DNA of 41,641 bases from Methylotenera_A sp040387035 (GCA_040387035.1 JAZKEN010000083.1:1-41641), one strand, 5' to 3'. Positions 15,075 through 24,117 are shown, counted from the first letter of the stretch. Translations and numbers: made by a program. The notes: a model not told the origin generated them from the sequence alone.

Positions 15075-16523
15075 ATGACCGATAAGCCAGAATTAAAAGA
15101 AAGCCAAAAAGAAAGCTTGGGCGAAAGCCTGCAGCAAGTGATTGCCATACTCGAAAAGCATCGATTAGTCGAAAGTTTGGTGCATAAGCAGGATATGCCT
15201 AAGCATGATCTTGTTGAGTTGCTGGTCCATAAGCAAAATTTAAATGAGCTGCAGAAGAAGCTGGACCTATTACACCCCGCTGACGTTGCCTATATTTTGG
15301 AAGCGCTGCCTTTAGATGAGCGCCTTAGAGTGTGGGAGCTGGTTAAAGCAGAGCGTGACGGCGAAATCCTGCTGGAGGTTTCAGACTCTGTCAGGCAAAG
15401 CCTTATTGCCGATATGGATTCCGATGAGCTACTGGCTGCAGCCGAGCAGCTGGATACGGATGAACTGGCTGACCTAGCACCCGACCTGCCTAAAGACGTG
15501 CTGCAAGACTTGATGGATAGTCTTGATTCGCAAAACAGGGAACGTTTGCAATCGGCCTTATCCTATCCTGACGACGCAGTAGGTGCGCTGATGGATTTTG
15601 ATATTGTGACCATTCGCGAAAATATTACACTGGAAGTAGCCTTGCGTTATTTACGCAGGCTGGGTAACTTGCCCGATCATACCGATAAGCTGTTTGTGGT
15701 GGATAGAAATGATATTTTACTGGGTGTTCTGCCGCTAAAGCGCATGGTTGTTAATGATTTGGACGTCAATGTAGCCGATGTGATGGCTGAAGACGCCGTG
15801 GTATTCCATCCGGAGGACATTGCGGATGATGCGGCAAAAGCGTTTGAGCGTTATGACTTGGTGACGGCGCCGGTGGTAGATGCCAATAAAAAATTAATTG
15901 GCCGTATTACCGTAGATGCGGTCATGGATTTTATTCGTGAAGAATCTGATTCCGATATGTTATCAATGGCAGGCTTGCGCGAAGAGGAAGACTTTTTCGC
16001 ATCGATCTGGAAATCGGTACAAAACCGCTGGGCCTGGCTGGCGATTAACTTGATAACAGCACTGGTTGCATCACGCGTGATCGGGCTATTTGAAGGATCG
16101 ATTGAAAAAATTGTGGCCTTGGCGGCATTAATGCCGATTGTGGCAGGCATAGGCGGTAATTCAGGCAACCAGACCACCACCATGATTGTGCGCGGCTTGG
16201 CGCTTGGCCAAGTTTCAACACATAATATGAAGTCATTAGTCACCAAAGAGCTTGGTGTCGCCTTGCTCAATGGATTGATTTGGGGCGGTGTTCTGGCATT
16301 GATTGCCTATGCGCTCTATAGTAATTACCAATTAGGCCTGGTAATGATGGCTGCCATGACGCTAAACCTGCTGCTGGCGGCCATTATGGGCGTTATGATT
16401 CCCTTGGTGATGAATAAGCTAGGACGAGACCCTGCGGTGGGCTCTAGCGTTTTGATTACCGCCGTAACCGATAGTGGTGGATTTTTCATTTTCCTAGGTA
16501 TTGCAACCATATTTTTAATCTAG
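15075..16523 (+). CDS. mgtE: Magnesium transporter MgtE
   Basis: Homodimeric Mg2+ channel of the inner membrane, 482 residues. Order of domains: an acidic superhelical MgtE N domain (about 50-180, with LHPADVAYILEALPLDERLR), two CBS domains (about 190-315, VVDRNDILLGVLPLKRMVV and TAPVVDANKKLIGRITVD) that sense Mg2+, then five membrane helices from about 320. Pore signatures are PIVAGIGGNSGNQTTTMIVR and TAVTDSGGFFIFLG, the latter with the conserved Mg2+-binding aspartate. AAGG lies just before the ATG. No M-box or other riboswitch was recognised in the 135 bases upstream. Confidence 0.95.
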   Translation: MTDKPELKESQKESLGESLQQVIAILEKHRLVESLVHKQDMPKHDLVELLVHKQNLNELQKKLDLLHPADVAYILEALPLDERLRVWELVKAERDGEILLEVSDSVRQSLIADMDSDELLAAAEQLDTDELADLAPDLPKDVLQDLMDSLDSQNRERLQSALSYPDDAVGALMDFDIVTIRENITLEVALRYLRRLGNLPDHTDKLFVVDRNDILLGVLPLKRMVVNDLDVNVADVMAEDAVVFHPEDIADDAAKAFERYDLVTAPVVDANKKLIGRITVDAVMDFIREESDSDMLSMAGLREEEDFFASIWKSVQNRWAWLAINLITALVASRVIGLFEGSIEKIVALAALMPIVAGIGGNSGNQTTTMIVRGLALGQVSTHNMKSLVTKELGVALLNGLIWGGVLALIAYALYSNYQLGLVMMAAMTLNLLLAAIMGVMIPLVMNKLGRDPAVGSSVLITAVTDSGGFFIFLGIATIFLI

Positions 16524-16584
16524 CGTAATAGTCGTGCTTCACGACTTTGCTTAAACCTCTAATTTAAAAGTAGCCTTAGCTGAT

Positions 16585-17892
16585 ATGAATCAAGAAATAC
16601 AACTGATTTGGCAAGAAACCATACAAGATCTATCGACGCCAGCAGCCCTGTGGCAGCTTGGCATCATTGTGATAGCCGGCAGCATTGCCTGGCTGATTAA
16701 TGGTGCCCTGCGTGGCTATGTGATGCGCAACGCGCCAGAAAACTGGCGCTTGGGCATCGGTAGTATCAATCGCGTGCTGTTTCCCTTATCGACCTTAATC
16801 ATTGTGCTAATTGGCAAAGCGATACTCACCCATTGGCAACATACCAGCATGCTGCATCTGGCCAGCAGGTTGCTGATTGCGATGGCGGTGATTCGCCTGA
16901 TTGTGTACGGTATTCGTTATATTATTTCACCGGGCGGCCTGCTTAAAACCTTAGAAAATTCCATCTCAGCCAGTATTTGGTTGATATTGGCGCTGCATCT
17001 AAGTGGCCTGTTGCCAGAAATGATACAAATCTTAAAAGATATCCAATTCAATGTAGGTAAAACAAACCTTAATCTGCTGATTGTTTTACAAGCTTTATTC
17101 ACGATATTTGCCACCATATTTATCGCGCTGTGGATTAGTCGTGTTATCGAAAACAAGGTAATGAACGCCGCGCAAATTAATATGAATATGCGTGTGGTGT
17201 TGAGTAAGGTATTTAGAATCGCGCTGTTGTTTATCGCAGTTATGATTGGATTATCGGCTGCCGGCCTTGATTTGACGCTACTTTCTGTGTTTGGCGGCGC
17301 GCTGGGTGTTGGTTTGGGCTTTGGTCTGCAGCGCATTGCCAGCAACTATGTGAGCGGATTTATCCTCCTGCTGGATAAATCCATGCAAATTGGCGATATC
17401 GTCACCATTGAAGATAAGCATTATGGGGTGATTACAGACTTGCGTACGCGTTACCTGGTATTAAAGAAAATGGACGGCACGCAAGTGATTGTGCCCAATG
17501 AAATGTTGATTATCAACTCTGTCATCAATCATTCGTTTACAGACCGAAACAGCCGGGTGTTATTGGATTTGCAGGTAGCTTATGACAGCGATTTGGAGAT
17601 GGTGCTGGCACTGATGAAGCAAGTCGCGCAAGAAAACCCACGCGTGCTGGTGACGCCAGAGCCGGTGGCAACCATTAAGGCTTTTGCTGAGAGCGGTGTG
17701 GATGTGAATTTATCCATATGGATATCCGACCCGGAAAACGGGCAGCTGGCCTTAAAATCGGAAATATTCTTAGCCTTATGGAAGGCCTTTAAGCACAATG
17801 GTATTGCGATTCCGTTTCCACAGCGTGAGGTCAGGGTGCTTAACCCAGTGGAGACAAAGGATGAAACAAATGAACAGGCACTGCAAACTTAG
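16585..17892 (+). CDS. MscS-family mechanosensitive ion channel
   Basis: Inner-membrane channel of 435 residues with about five hydrophobic helices before the MscS core. The pore helix and beta-domain junction is GGALGVGLGFGLQRIASNYV (about 237-256), rich in Gly/Ala as in TM3 of MscS, followed by DKSMQIGDIVTIEDKHYGVI and VIVPNEMLIINSVINHS. The C-terminal alpha/beta domain includes FPQREVRVLNP. The N-terminal extension makes it longer than MscS of E. coli (286), so it belongs to a larger subfamily (YbiO/MscM-like size range). It lies 61 bases after mgtE and may be cotranscribed with it. Confidence 0.9.
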   Translation: MNQEIQLIWQETIQDLSTPAALWQLGIIVIAGSIAWLINGALRGYVMRNAPENWRLGIGSINRVLFPLSTLIIVLIGKAILTHWQHTSMLHLASRLLIAMAVIRLIVYGIRYIISPGGLLKTLENSISASIWLILALHLSGLLPEMIQILKDIQFNVGKTNLNLLIVLQALFTIFATIFIALWISRVIENKVMNAAQINMNMRVVLSKVFRIALLFIAVMIGLSAAGLDLTLLSVFGGALGVGLGFGLQRIASNYVSGFILLLDKSMQIGDIVTIEDKHYGVITDLRTRYLVLKKMDGTQVIVPNEMLIINSVINHSFTDRNSRVLLDLQVAYDSDLEMVLALMKQVAQENPRVLVTPEPVATIKAFAESGVDVNLSIWISDPENGQLALKSEIFLALWKAFKHNGIAIPFPQREVRVLNPVETKDETNEQALQT

Positions 17893-17925
17893 GGTGCTCA
17901 ATTCATAAGGGCGTGACCGCAAATA

Positions 17926-17950
17926 AAAAAGCCCGCAATGCGGGCTTTTT
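17926..17950. terminator. Bidirectional terminator between the MscS gene and rpmG
   Basis: GCCCGC (17931-17936), loop AAT, GCGGGC (17940-17945), flanked by five A residues before and TTTTT after. It serves the convergent MscS-type gene and rpmG. Confidence 0.92.
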
Positions 17951-17979
17951 ACTTAAATACTAACGAATATGACGTTAAA

Positions 17980-18135
17980 TTATTTAAGTTTTGTTTCTTT
18001 GTAAATCACGTGTTTACGTACCACTGGATCAAATTTTTTGATTTCCATTTTTTCTGGCATGGTACGTTTGTTTTTTGTGGTGGTATAGAAATGACCTGTA
18101 CCAGCACTTGATTCTAGTTTAATTTTTTCACGCAT
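17980..18135 (-). CDS. rpmG: 50S ribosomal protein L33, zinc-free form
   Basis: A 51-residue protein read from the DNA: MREKIKLESSAGTGHFYTTT at the start and KFDPVVRKHVIYKETKLK at the end. No cysteines, so this is the C- form of L33, located at the E site of the large subunit. It lies 39 bases after rpmB in the usual rpmB-rpmG pair and ends 30 bases from a terminator. Confidence 0.96.
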   Translation of the reverse strand: MREKIKLESSAGTGHFYTTTKNKRTMPEKMEIKKFDPVVRKHVIYKETKLK

Positions 18136-18174
18136 GATGTTCTACCTTAATTGATTGCGTTAATCTTGTTAACG

Positions 18175-18411
18175 TTAAATCTTCTGACCAGCAGCACGCA
18201 TGCCTGCCAATACTGAGTCAATACCGTTTTTATCAATCGTACGCAATGCTGCATTGGTAATACGCATACTTACCCAGCGATTCTCAGATTCAACCCAAAA
18301 TTTACGATTTTGTAAATTTGGTAAAAAACGACGTTTTGTTTTGTTTTGTGCGTGAGAAACATTGTTACCCACCATTGGCTTTTTGCCAGTTACCATACAT
18401 ACACGTGCCAT
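18175..18411 (-). CDS. rpmB: 50S ribosomal protein L28
   Basis: Protein of 78 residues starting MARVCMVTGKKPMVGNNVSH, the L28 signature, with AQNKTKRRFLPNLQ following. The open frame runs upstream to 18480, but the ATG at 18409-18411 gives the family start and the upstream DNA contains its promoter. GGGGA lies just before the ATG. L28 is a late-assembly protein cotranscribed with rpmG. Confidence 0.97.
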   Translation of the reverse strand: MARVCMVTGKKPMVGNNVSHAQNKTKRRFLPNLQNRKFWVESENRWVSMRITNAALRTIDKNGIDSVLAGMRAAGQKI

Positions 18412-18450
18412 GGTTATCCCCAAATACTTTGCTTTTTTAGAAAGACCGCA

Positions 18451-18480
18451 ATTATAGTATGAAAGCGCGCCGATTTTCAA
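18451..18480 (-). promoter_or_regulatory. Sigma-70 promoter for rpmB-rpmG
   Basis: On the minus strand, -35 TTGAAA (18475-18480), 18-bp spacer, -10 TATAAT (18451-18456). The start would be near 18444, giving a leader of about 33 nt. Confidence 0.75.
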
Positions 18481-18542
18481 GCTATAAATCGCTTTTGTTG
18501 CATATAAATTTACAGCTTGGGATGAATCTTCACTGAATGGGC

Positions 18543-18995
18543 TTAATGCTTGCCTGTACTGCCAAATCCGCCTTCACCGCGATGGCTTTGTGTAAACTCA
18601 TCGACGATATGAAACTCGGCTTGTACTACCGGCACAATCACCAGTTGCGCAATGCGTTCCATTGGGTTGAGGATAAACGTTTCCTTACTGCGGTTCCAAC
18701 AGGAGACGAGTAATTGGCCCTGATAGTCTGAATCGATCAAGCCGACTAAATTACCCAGAACAATACCGTGTTTATGTCCCAAGCCTGAGCGTGGCAAAAT
18801 GAGGGCTGCATAATAGGTGTTATCAATATGGATCGCCATCCCGGTCGGAATCATCACGGTCTCACCGGGTTGTATGGTTTGTGTATGCTCAATACAAGCA
18901 CGTAGATCAAGCCCTGCAGAGCCTACAGTGGCATAGCTTGGCATCATATGGTGCAGGCGGTTATCTAAAATTTTTAAATCGACTGAAATAGACAT
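18543..18995 (-). CDS. dut: dUTP diphosphatase (dUTPase)
   Basis: Hydrolyses dUTP to dUMP and pyrophosphate, keeping uracil out of DNA and supplying thymidylate synthesis. Trimeric dUTPase of 150 residues with all five motifs: AGLDLRA, PRSGLG, GNLVGLIDSDYQGQL (catalytic Asp and base-stacking Tyr), RIAQLVIVP, and the flexible C-terminal RGEGGFGSTG. coaBC and dut are adjacent in many proteobacteria; here a TonB receptor gene is interposed. Confidence 0.97.
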   Translation of the reverse strand: MSISVDLKILDNRLHHMMPSYATVGSAGLDLRACIEHTQTIQPGETVMIPTGMAIHIDNTYYAALILPRSGLGHKHGIVLGNLVGLIDSDYQGQLLVSCWNRSKETFILNPMERIAQLVIVPVVQAEFHIVDEFTQSHRGEGGFGSTGKH

Positions 18996-19046
18996 ATTGG
19001 TTGCTTTTGTAATTTTAAAATCAATGCGTTATTAAACACTAAATAG

Positions 19047-19065
19047 TGCCTAAAATCACTAGGCA
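19047..19065. other. Small dyad in the dut upstream region
   Basis: TGCCTA (19047-19052) and TAGGCA (19060-19065) flank AAATCAC. An overlapping CACT-AAAT-AGTG dyad lies at 19037-19048. They sit between the receptor terminator and the dut start on the minus strand. They could be an operator or RNA hairpin; no regulator is proposed. Confidence 0.3.
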
Positions 19066-19067
19066 TT

Positions 19068-19095
19068 AAAAAAGGCCAGTTCAACTGCACTGGCC
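19068..19095 (-). terminator. Terminator of the TonB receptor gene
   Basis: GGCCAGT (19074-19080) / ACTGGCC (19089-19095) with an 8-nt loop, and six A residues at 19068-19073 that read as U6 on the minus strand. It lies 11 bases past the receptor stop codon. Confidence 0.85.
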
Positions 19096-19105
19096 TGGAT
19101 GATTG

Positions 19106-21244
19106 CTAGAATTTGTAGGAGGCGCTGAGTCCTAATAAATAGTTTCTGTCAGCAGCAGGCTCATAAAAGCGCAGATTGGCATCATTGACGCGCACGGAGC
19201 CGATATATTCCTTATCAAACATATTTTCGACGCGCAGATATTCGCTAAACCGCCAGTTGGCTAAGTTCTGCTCAAAACCAGCGCGTAGATTAAAAATGGT
19301 ATAAGACGGTGCCGTGTCGGTATTCGTATCATTGACATAAGACTTGCTATTGTGGCGGCCTTCCAGCGCAGTGCTAAAACCAAGCGGCTCATATTTCCAT
19401 GCCACTTCGCCGTAAATCTGGCTGCGATAGGTGCCGGGGATTTTATTACCGGATGCCACCAGGCCTGATGCGCCAGCAAAATCGGAATCAAATTTAGCGT
19501 TAAGCAGTGCGTAAGAAAAGTAAGTGGAAATATTGTTAGAAAATTGCGAATCGATTGATAGCTCAGCACCCGTGCGCTTGGTTTTGTTGGCATTGGCAAA
19601 TACGCTGCGGTTGGCAAAGTTGGTTTCCCTGGCAACGATTTCATCATCGGTGCTGATTTTAAATAAATTCAGGTTGACCTGCGTATTAGCGCCCACAAAC
19701 GCTTTTGCGCCTAATTCAAAATTCTGGCTTTCGCTGGGCTTCAGGTCAAGATTTGGGATGCCATTATTGACTGCATTAAAAGCCGCTTCAATAAACGTAG
19801 GTGTTTCAAAACCTTTACCGTAATTGGCATATAGGTTTAAGGTTGGGGTTGCTTTCCAAATGATGCCGATAACAGGAGTGGTTTTTTCATAAGAGACCGA
19901 GCCGCTATTGTCACCATTATTGCCGGTGCCGGACACAAATTGATCATTCACCTGCAGCCTTACTTTTGTGCGTCTTGCGCCCGCGTGAATATCTACATTT
20001 TTAGAAATGGATAATTTGCCCTGGATGTAGCGGTCAAAATTTGTAGAAATATTCTCTTCATCGCGGTTAAGTGCAGAGTTGGCATTATTGGCTACATTGG
20101 TACTTCTTTTAATACCGCCGTCAGCGTTGATATCCAGCCTGTCATCAGAGGATTTGCCGTAATTGACGCCTACAGACAAGTTGTATGGTTTTCCAAAGAA
20201 GTCGCCATTATTGTCCCAGCGCACATCTGAACCCCAGAAATCACGCGATATCTCACTGGCGCGGCCTGCCGTTGTGGTGGCACTGGTAGAAAGGTATTGC
20301 AGATTCTCCCTGTTGCCAACATAGCCAATTAGGTTGATTTTATTGTTAGTGTTGAATGCATGTTCAAGATTAAAGCCTACCTGCGCATGGCTGCGGCTAA
20401 CCCGGGTATTGGCGGCAATGGCGCTATTTGGGACGGATTTTGGGTCACTAAAAGCGGCAGAGCGTGTTAAACCCAGTGGATCTTGAGCGTCCTGGTCGAA
20501 CCAGTTAATCAAGGTGCTGAGCTTGGTATCTTCCGAGAGGTTAAATTTGAATTTGGCGGTGGCCTGTTGCTTATCGCTTTCGCTGTTATCGCGATAACCA
20601 TCACTCTCAAAGTTAGAAACATTCAATAAGTACTCTACGCCATCTGCATTGCCAGCCGCATTCATGATTTGACGTTTGGTGGCATAACTACCAAACATCA
20701 CCGTTGCACCAACTTCTGGCGTTTTGGGGGCATTTTCTGTAAATAGCTGGATCACGCCGCCAGATGAGTTGCCGTACAAAGCAGAAAACGGGCCGCGCAT
20801 CACTTCAATACTTCTAATCGCCGATAAATCCACCACGCCTGGCTGGCCTTGACCGTCCGGCATGGTTAATGGGATGCCATCCACGTACACGCGCACACCG
20901 CGCACACCAAAACTGGAACGTGAACCAAAGCCGCGGCTTGAAATTTGTGGGTCTTGTGCTGTTTGTGTGCGGTTTTGTGCGGTAATGCCAGGAATGCGAA
21001 TCAGGCTTTCAGACAGCGTCATTTGTAGCTGGCCTGCTTGGATATCTTCTTCATCCACCACATCAATTGCAATCGGCAAATCAAAGCTGTTTTGTTCGAT
21101 ACGTGTACCAGTCACCACAACAGGGGCCATATAGATATTCTCTGTCGTATCTTCGGCAGAAAAACTGATCGGTGAATAGCTGCTGCTGGCTAAGATAGCA
21201 AGTGTAAGCAGTTTTAGTTTGAATGGAGCTTGTGGGGCGGACAT
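19106..21244 (-). CDS. TonB-dependent outer-membrane receptor, YncD/PqqU-like
   Basis: Outer-membrane beta-barrel gated by TonB, about 712 residues. A signal peptide (LKLLTLAILASSSYS) precedes a TonB-box-like APVVVTGTRI and a plug domain with SRGFGSRSSFGVRGVRVYVD, GIPLTMPDGQGQPG and VMRGPFSALYGNSSGGV. The barrel ends NMFDKEYIGSVRVND...FYEPAADRNYLLGLSASYKF with a terminal Phe. From memory, plug and C-terminal blocks closely resemble E. coli YncD (PqqU), a receptor for pyrroloquinoline quinone, more than siderophore receptors. The frame begins at TTG 21250 but ATG 21242-21244 is the likely start. Substrate assignment is inference; PQQ would suit a methylotroph. Confidence 0.85.
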   Translation of the reverse strand: MSAPQAPFKLKLLTLAILASSSYSPISFSAEDTTENIYMAPVVVTGTRIEQNSFDLPIAIDVVDEEDIQAGQLQMTLSESLIRIPGITAQNRTQTAQDPQISSRGFGSRSSFGVRGVRVYVDGIPLTMPDGQGQPGVVDLSAIRSIEVMRGPFSALYGNSSGGVIQLFTENAPKTPEVGATVMFGSYATKRQIMNAAGNADGVEYLLNVSNFESDGYRDNSESDKQQATAKFKFNLSEDTKLSTLINWFDQDAQDPLGLTRSAAFSDPKSVPNSAIAANTRVSRSHAQVGFNLEHAFNTNNKINLIGYVGNRENLQYLSTSATTTAGRASEISRDFWGSDVRWDNNGDFFGKPYNLSVGVNYGKSSDDRLDINADGGIKRSTNVANNANSALNRDEENISTNFDRYIQGKLSISKNVDIHAGARRTKVRLQVNDQFVSGTGNNGDNSGSVSYEKTTPVIGIIWKATPTLNLYANYGKGFETPTFIEAAFNAVNNGIPNLDLKPSESQNFELGAKAFVGANTQVNLNLFKISTDDEIVARETNFANRSVFANANKTKRTGAELSIDSQFSNNISTYFSYALLNAKFDSDFAGASGLVASGNKIPGTYRSQIYGEVAWKYEPLGFSTALEGRHNSKSYVNDTNTDTAPSYTIFNLRAGFEQNLANWRFSEYLRVENMFDKEYIGSVRVNDANLRFYEPAADRNYLLGLSASYKF

Positions 21245-21291
21245 AATCAATTCTTAAAAGAGGTGGAAAAATAATGCAGTATCATAGGGTT

Positions 21292-21318
21292 AAATGCTGA
21301 CGGCATGCATCAGCATTT
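21292..21318 (-). terminator. Hairpin after coaBC
   Basis: AAATGCTGA (21292-21300) / TCAGCATTT (21310-21318), a 9-bp stem with a 9-nt loop, 33 bases past the coaBC stop. The U run on the minus strand is short (UUUAA), so termination may be partial. It also lies just upstream of a possible -10 TATGAT (21281-21286) for the receptor gene. Confidence 0.5.
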
Positions 21319-21350
21319 TCATGAATTTAAACGATTTGCTAAATTACGGA

Positions 21351-22529
21351 CTACAGCAAGTTTGAGATATGCATCAAGATGCGATGCGCTACTTCGGTTT
21401 TGTGGGTGCGCGCTACAGGGTGAGTGCCATTTTCATCAATCAGTATGACTTGATTTTCATCAGAGCCCATTGCGCTTGACGCTTCGTTAGCGACAATCAG
21501 GGCTAGTTTTTTTGCGATACGCTTTTGGCTGGCATATTCAACCAGGTTTTCACTTTCTGCTGCAAAACCCACACAAAATGGCGGGTTTGGCAGGCTGGCA
21601 ACATCAGCCAGGATATCTTTGGTTTTAACCAAACCCAATGTGAGCGAAGACTCACTTTTCTTGATTTTTTGCGTATGCTTTTCAGCCGGGGCGTAGTCGG
21701 CAACTGCCGCCACGCCAATAAATATGTCCTGATCCGCGACGTTATTCATCACCGTGTTGTACATGGAATCGGCACTAGTCGCTTCGATATTGCAAACATT
21801 TGCTGGTGGCTTGATAGCGGTTATACCGCTGATTAATGTCACACTCGCACCCATATCCGCCGCTACTTGGGCGATTGCATAACCCATTTTGCCTGAGCTT
21901 AGATTGGTAAGCGCGCGCACAGGGTCAATCATTTCCAGTGTCGCGCCAGCGGTAATCATTACCCGCTTGCCAGCCAATAATTTTGGGGTGAAATGCGCAT
22001 TGATCAGCTGCAATAACTCGTCCGCCTCAAGCATGCGGCCCAGGCCTATTTCGCCACAGGCTTGCTCGCCACTGCCAGGGCCTAAAACTGCAATATTATC
22101 TGCCTGCAATTGTGCGATATTGCGTTGCGTGGCAGGGTTTTCCCACATTTGTTTATTCATGGCAGGTGCCACCAAAAGCGGGCAATCTCTGGCTAAACAT
22201 AAAGTAGAAAGCAAATCATCGGCACGGCCATGTACGAGTTTGGCTAAAAAGTCTGCACTGGCCGGCGCAATCAAAATCGCATCCGCATGGCGGCTTAACT
22301 CAATGTGCGGCATTCCATTAGGGATAGATGCATCCCACATGCCCACAAACACAGGCTTGCCGGATAATGCCTGCATGGTAACAGGGGTGATAAATTGGCA
22401 AGCCGCTTCAGTCATCACGACTTGTACGTTGACGCCGGCTTTCACCAGCAAGCGCACTAACTCTGCTGCCTTATAAGCGGCAATTCCGCCGGTGATACCC
22501 AATAGTAATTTTTTGCCAATCATTGTCAT
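21351..22529 (-). CDS. coaBC: Bifunctional phosphopantothenoylcysteine decarboxylase/synthetase
   Basis: Two consecutive steps of coenzyme A synthesis. CoaB joins 4'-phosphopantothenate to cysteine using CTP, and CoaC decarboxylates the product with FMN. 392 residues. The CoaC half has GITGGIAAYKAAELVRLL, the catalytic histidine His75 in NGMPHIELS, the PAMNKQMW motif and the flap cysteine Cys158 in SGEQACGEIG. The CoaB half begins near residue 185 at KRVMITAGATLEMIDPVRAL and includes NLSSGKMGYAIA. ATGs at 22529 and 22523 are both possible; no clear ribosome site separates them. Confidence 0.97.
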   Translation of the reverse strand: MTMIGKKLLLGITGGIAAYKAAELVRLLVKAGVNVQVVMTEAACQFITPVTMQALSGKPVFVGMWDASIPNGMPHIELSRHADAILIAPASADFLAKLVHGRADDLLSTLCLARDCPLLVAPAMNKQMWENPATQRNIAQLQADNIAVLGPGSGEQACGEIGLGRMLEADELLQLINAHFTPKLLAGKRVMITAGATLEMIDPVRALTNLSSGKMGYAIAQVAADMGASVTLISGITAIKPPANVCNIEATSADSMYNTVMNNVADQDIFIGVAAVADYAPAEKHTQKIKKSESSLTLGLVKTKDILADVASLPNPPFCVGFAAESENLVEYASQKRIAKKLALIVANEASSAMGSDENQVILIDENGTHPVARTHKTEVAHRILMHISNLL

Positions 22530-22636
22530 TGTGCGATTTTATATCAAAGCCTATGCAATTGCGATTAACTAAACTTATCCTGATAAACTGATAAAAATAA
22601 ATACTAAAAATACAGTCAGAAATAAATAGAAAATCT

Positions 22637-23431
22637 ATGTGGAAAAAAACCAGAATCTTTATTTTGCTCATTTTATTGGGCACAGTCGTACAACAAACAT
22701 TCTTAGATAAAGCCGACTTGGATTGGAAAGATAATTTTTACGTTGCGGTCTACCCGGTCAATGCCGAAGCCAGCAATACAGGGGCCGCGTCAGAAGTAAA
22801 CGCTTACTTGAACACATTGACGCGTGAAGATTTTGAGCCGGTAGCCGAATACTTTGCGACTGAAGGTGTGCGTTATGGTTTAAATCTAAGACGCCCGGTA
22901 GAAATTCAACTAGGTGATGAGGTAAAAGAAATCCCTTCTGCGCCACCAACTACACATAGCTTAATTGATACGATTATCTGGAGCTTAAAGTTCAGGTTGT
23001 TTGCGTGGCAAAATAGCCCCAAAGTCAATGTTAAGCCTGATATAAAACTTTACCTGCTTTATCACAGCCCTATAACTACATCTGTTTTAAGCCATTCAAC
23101 TGCGCTTAATAAAGGTCGAATTGGTCGCGTCAATTTATTTGGCGATGCAAAATATGCAGACAAGAATTTGGTGATTTTGACGCATGAGCTTTTGCATACG
23201 CTATCGGCAAGCGATAAATATCACTTGGAAACGACACTGCCCATGTTCCCCGAGGGTTTTGCCGAGCCTGGCAAACAGCCGCTTTACCCGCAAGACTTGG
23301 CGGAGCTGATGGGTGGGCGTATACCTATTAATGAAAGCAAGGCTGACATACCGCAAAACTTAAACTTTACAACAATTGGTAGCAAAACAGCCCAAGAAAT
23401 AGGGTGGCTAAAACCAGCTAATAATCAATAA
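22637..23431 (+). CDS. Unrecognised secreted/anchored protein with metzincin-like zinc motif
   Basis: Protein of 264 residues that I do not recognise as a named family. An N-terminal hydrophobic helix (KKTRIFILLILLGTVVQQ, residues 3-20) suggests a signal anchor or signal peptide. At residues 183-193 HELLHTLSASD reads HExxHxxSxxD, the metzincin zinc layout with Asp as third ligand (as in snapalysins) and Ser where Gly is usual. LAELMGG near 221-227 could supply the Met-turn. EGFAEPGKQPLYPQDLAE links the two. Function as a metallopeptidase is inferred. It lies 11 bases before radC and could share its transcript; coaBC is divergent. Confidence 0.7.
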   Translation: MWKKTRIFILLILLGTVVQQTFLDKADLDWKDNFYVAVYPVNAEASNTGAASEVNAYLNTLTREDFEPVAEYFATEGVRYGLNLRRPVEIQLGDEVKEIPSAPPTTHSLIDTIIWSLKFRLFAWQNSPKVNVKPDIKLYLLYHSPITTSVLSHSTALNKGRIGRVNLFGDAKYADKNLVILTHELLHTLSASDKYHLETTLPMFPEGFAEPGKQPLYPQDLAELMGGRIPINESKADIPQNLNFTTIGSKTAQEIGWLKPANNQ

Positions 23432-23442
23432 GGTGAATTTAC

Positions 23443-24117
23443 ATGGCAATTAGAGACTGGCCAGCAGCCGAGCGCCCACGCGAAAAACTGGTCGAGCAAG
23501 GGGCGGGCGCACTATCCGATGCTGAATTACTGGCGATATTTTTGCGCGTAGGCGTAGTGGGTAAAAGTGCCGTGGACCTGGCGCGCGATTTGTTAAACCA
23601 GTTTGGTAGCTTAAACGCTATCTTTAGCGCAAGCGAACAAGAATTAAGCCAGGTGCACGGCATAGGCGCCAGTAAATACGTGCAGTTGCAAGCCATATTC
23701 GAAATGAGCCGTCGCGCGCTTGGTGAACAATTACAGCAGCAAGATGTATTTAATTCGCCACAGCAAGTGCATGATTATCTGTGTTTAAAGTTGGGCAGCC
23801 TGACCCGCGAAGTGTTTTTGGTGCTTTTTTTAGATGCACAAAACCGTCTGCAAGCCAGTGAGGAAATGTTTAGTGGTAGCTTGATGCAAACCAGTGTCTA
23901 TCCGCGCGAAGTAGTGAAGCGTGCCATACACCATAACTCGGCTGCGGTCATTTTTGCCCATAACCATCCTTCAGGCGTTGCCCAGCAAAGCCAGGCGGAT
24001 GAGCAAATAACCAAACATCTTAAGCAGGCCTTAAGTTTAATCGATGTAAAAGTGCTGGATCATTTTATTGTGGCTGGCAACAACACGATGTCTTTTTCAG
24101 AGCGAGGCTTATTATAA
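23443..24117 (+). CDS. radC: RadC family protein (JAB/JAMM domain)
   Basis: Protein of 224 residues. N-terminal UPF0758 region (RDWPAAERPREKLVEQGAGA), a helix-hairpin-helix around SQVHGIGASKYVQLQ (69-83), and a C-terminal JAMM metal-binding domain with FAHNHPSG (His173, His175) and Asp186. All metal ligands are intact. Despite its name, RadC has no firmly established repair role; some members are MPN-type DNA-associated proteins. AAGGTGA precedes the ATG. Its location near coaBC, dut and rpmBG matches the classic proteobacterial neighbourhood. Confidence 0.95.
   Translation: MAIRDWPAAERPREKLVEQGAGALSDAELLAIFLRVGVVGKSAVDLARDLLNQFGSLNAIFSASEQELSQVHGIGASKYVQLQAIFEMSRRALGEQLQQQDVFNSPQQVHDYLCLKLGSLTREVFLVLFLDAQNRLQASEEMFSGSLMQTSVYPREVVKRAIHHNSAAVIFAHNHPSGVAQQSQADEQITKHLKQALSLIDVKVLDHFIVAGNNTMSFSERGLL

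Noticed and set aside
18412..18480. Extended N terminus of rpmB
   Set aside because: The stretch contains a good promoter, and the conserved L28 start MARVCMVTG is at 18411.
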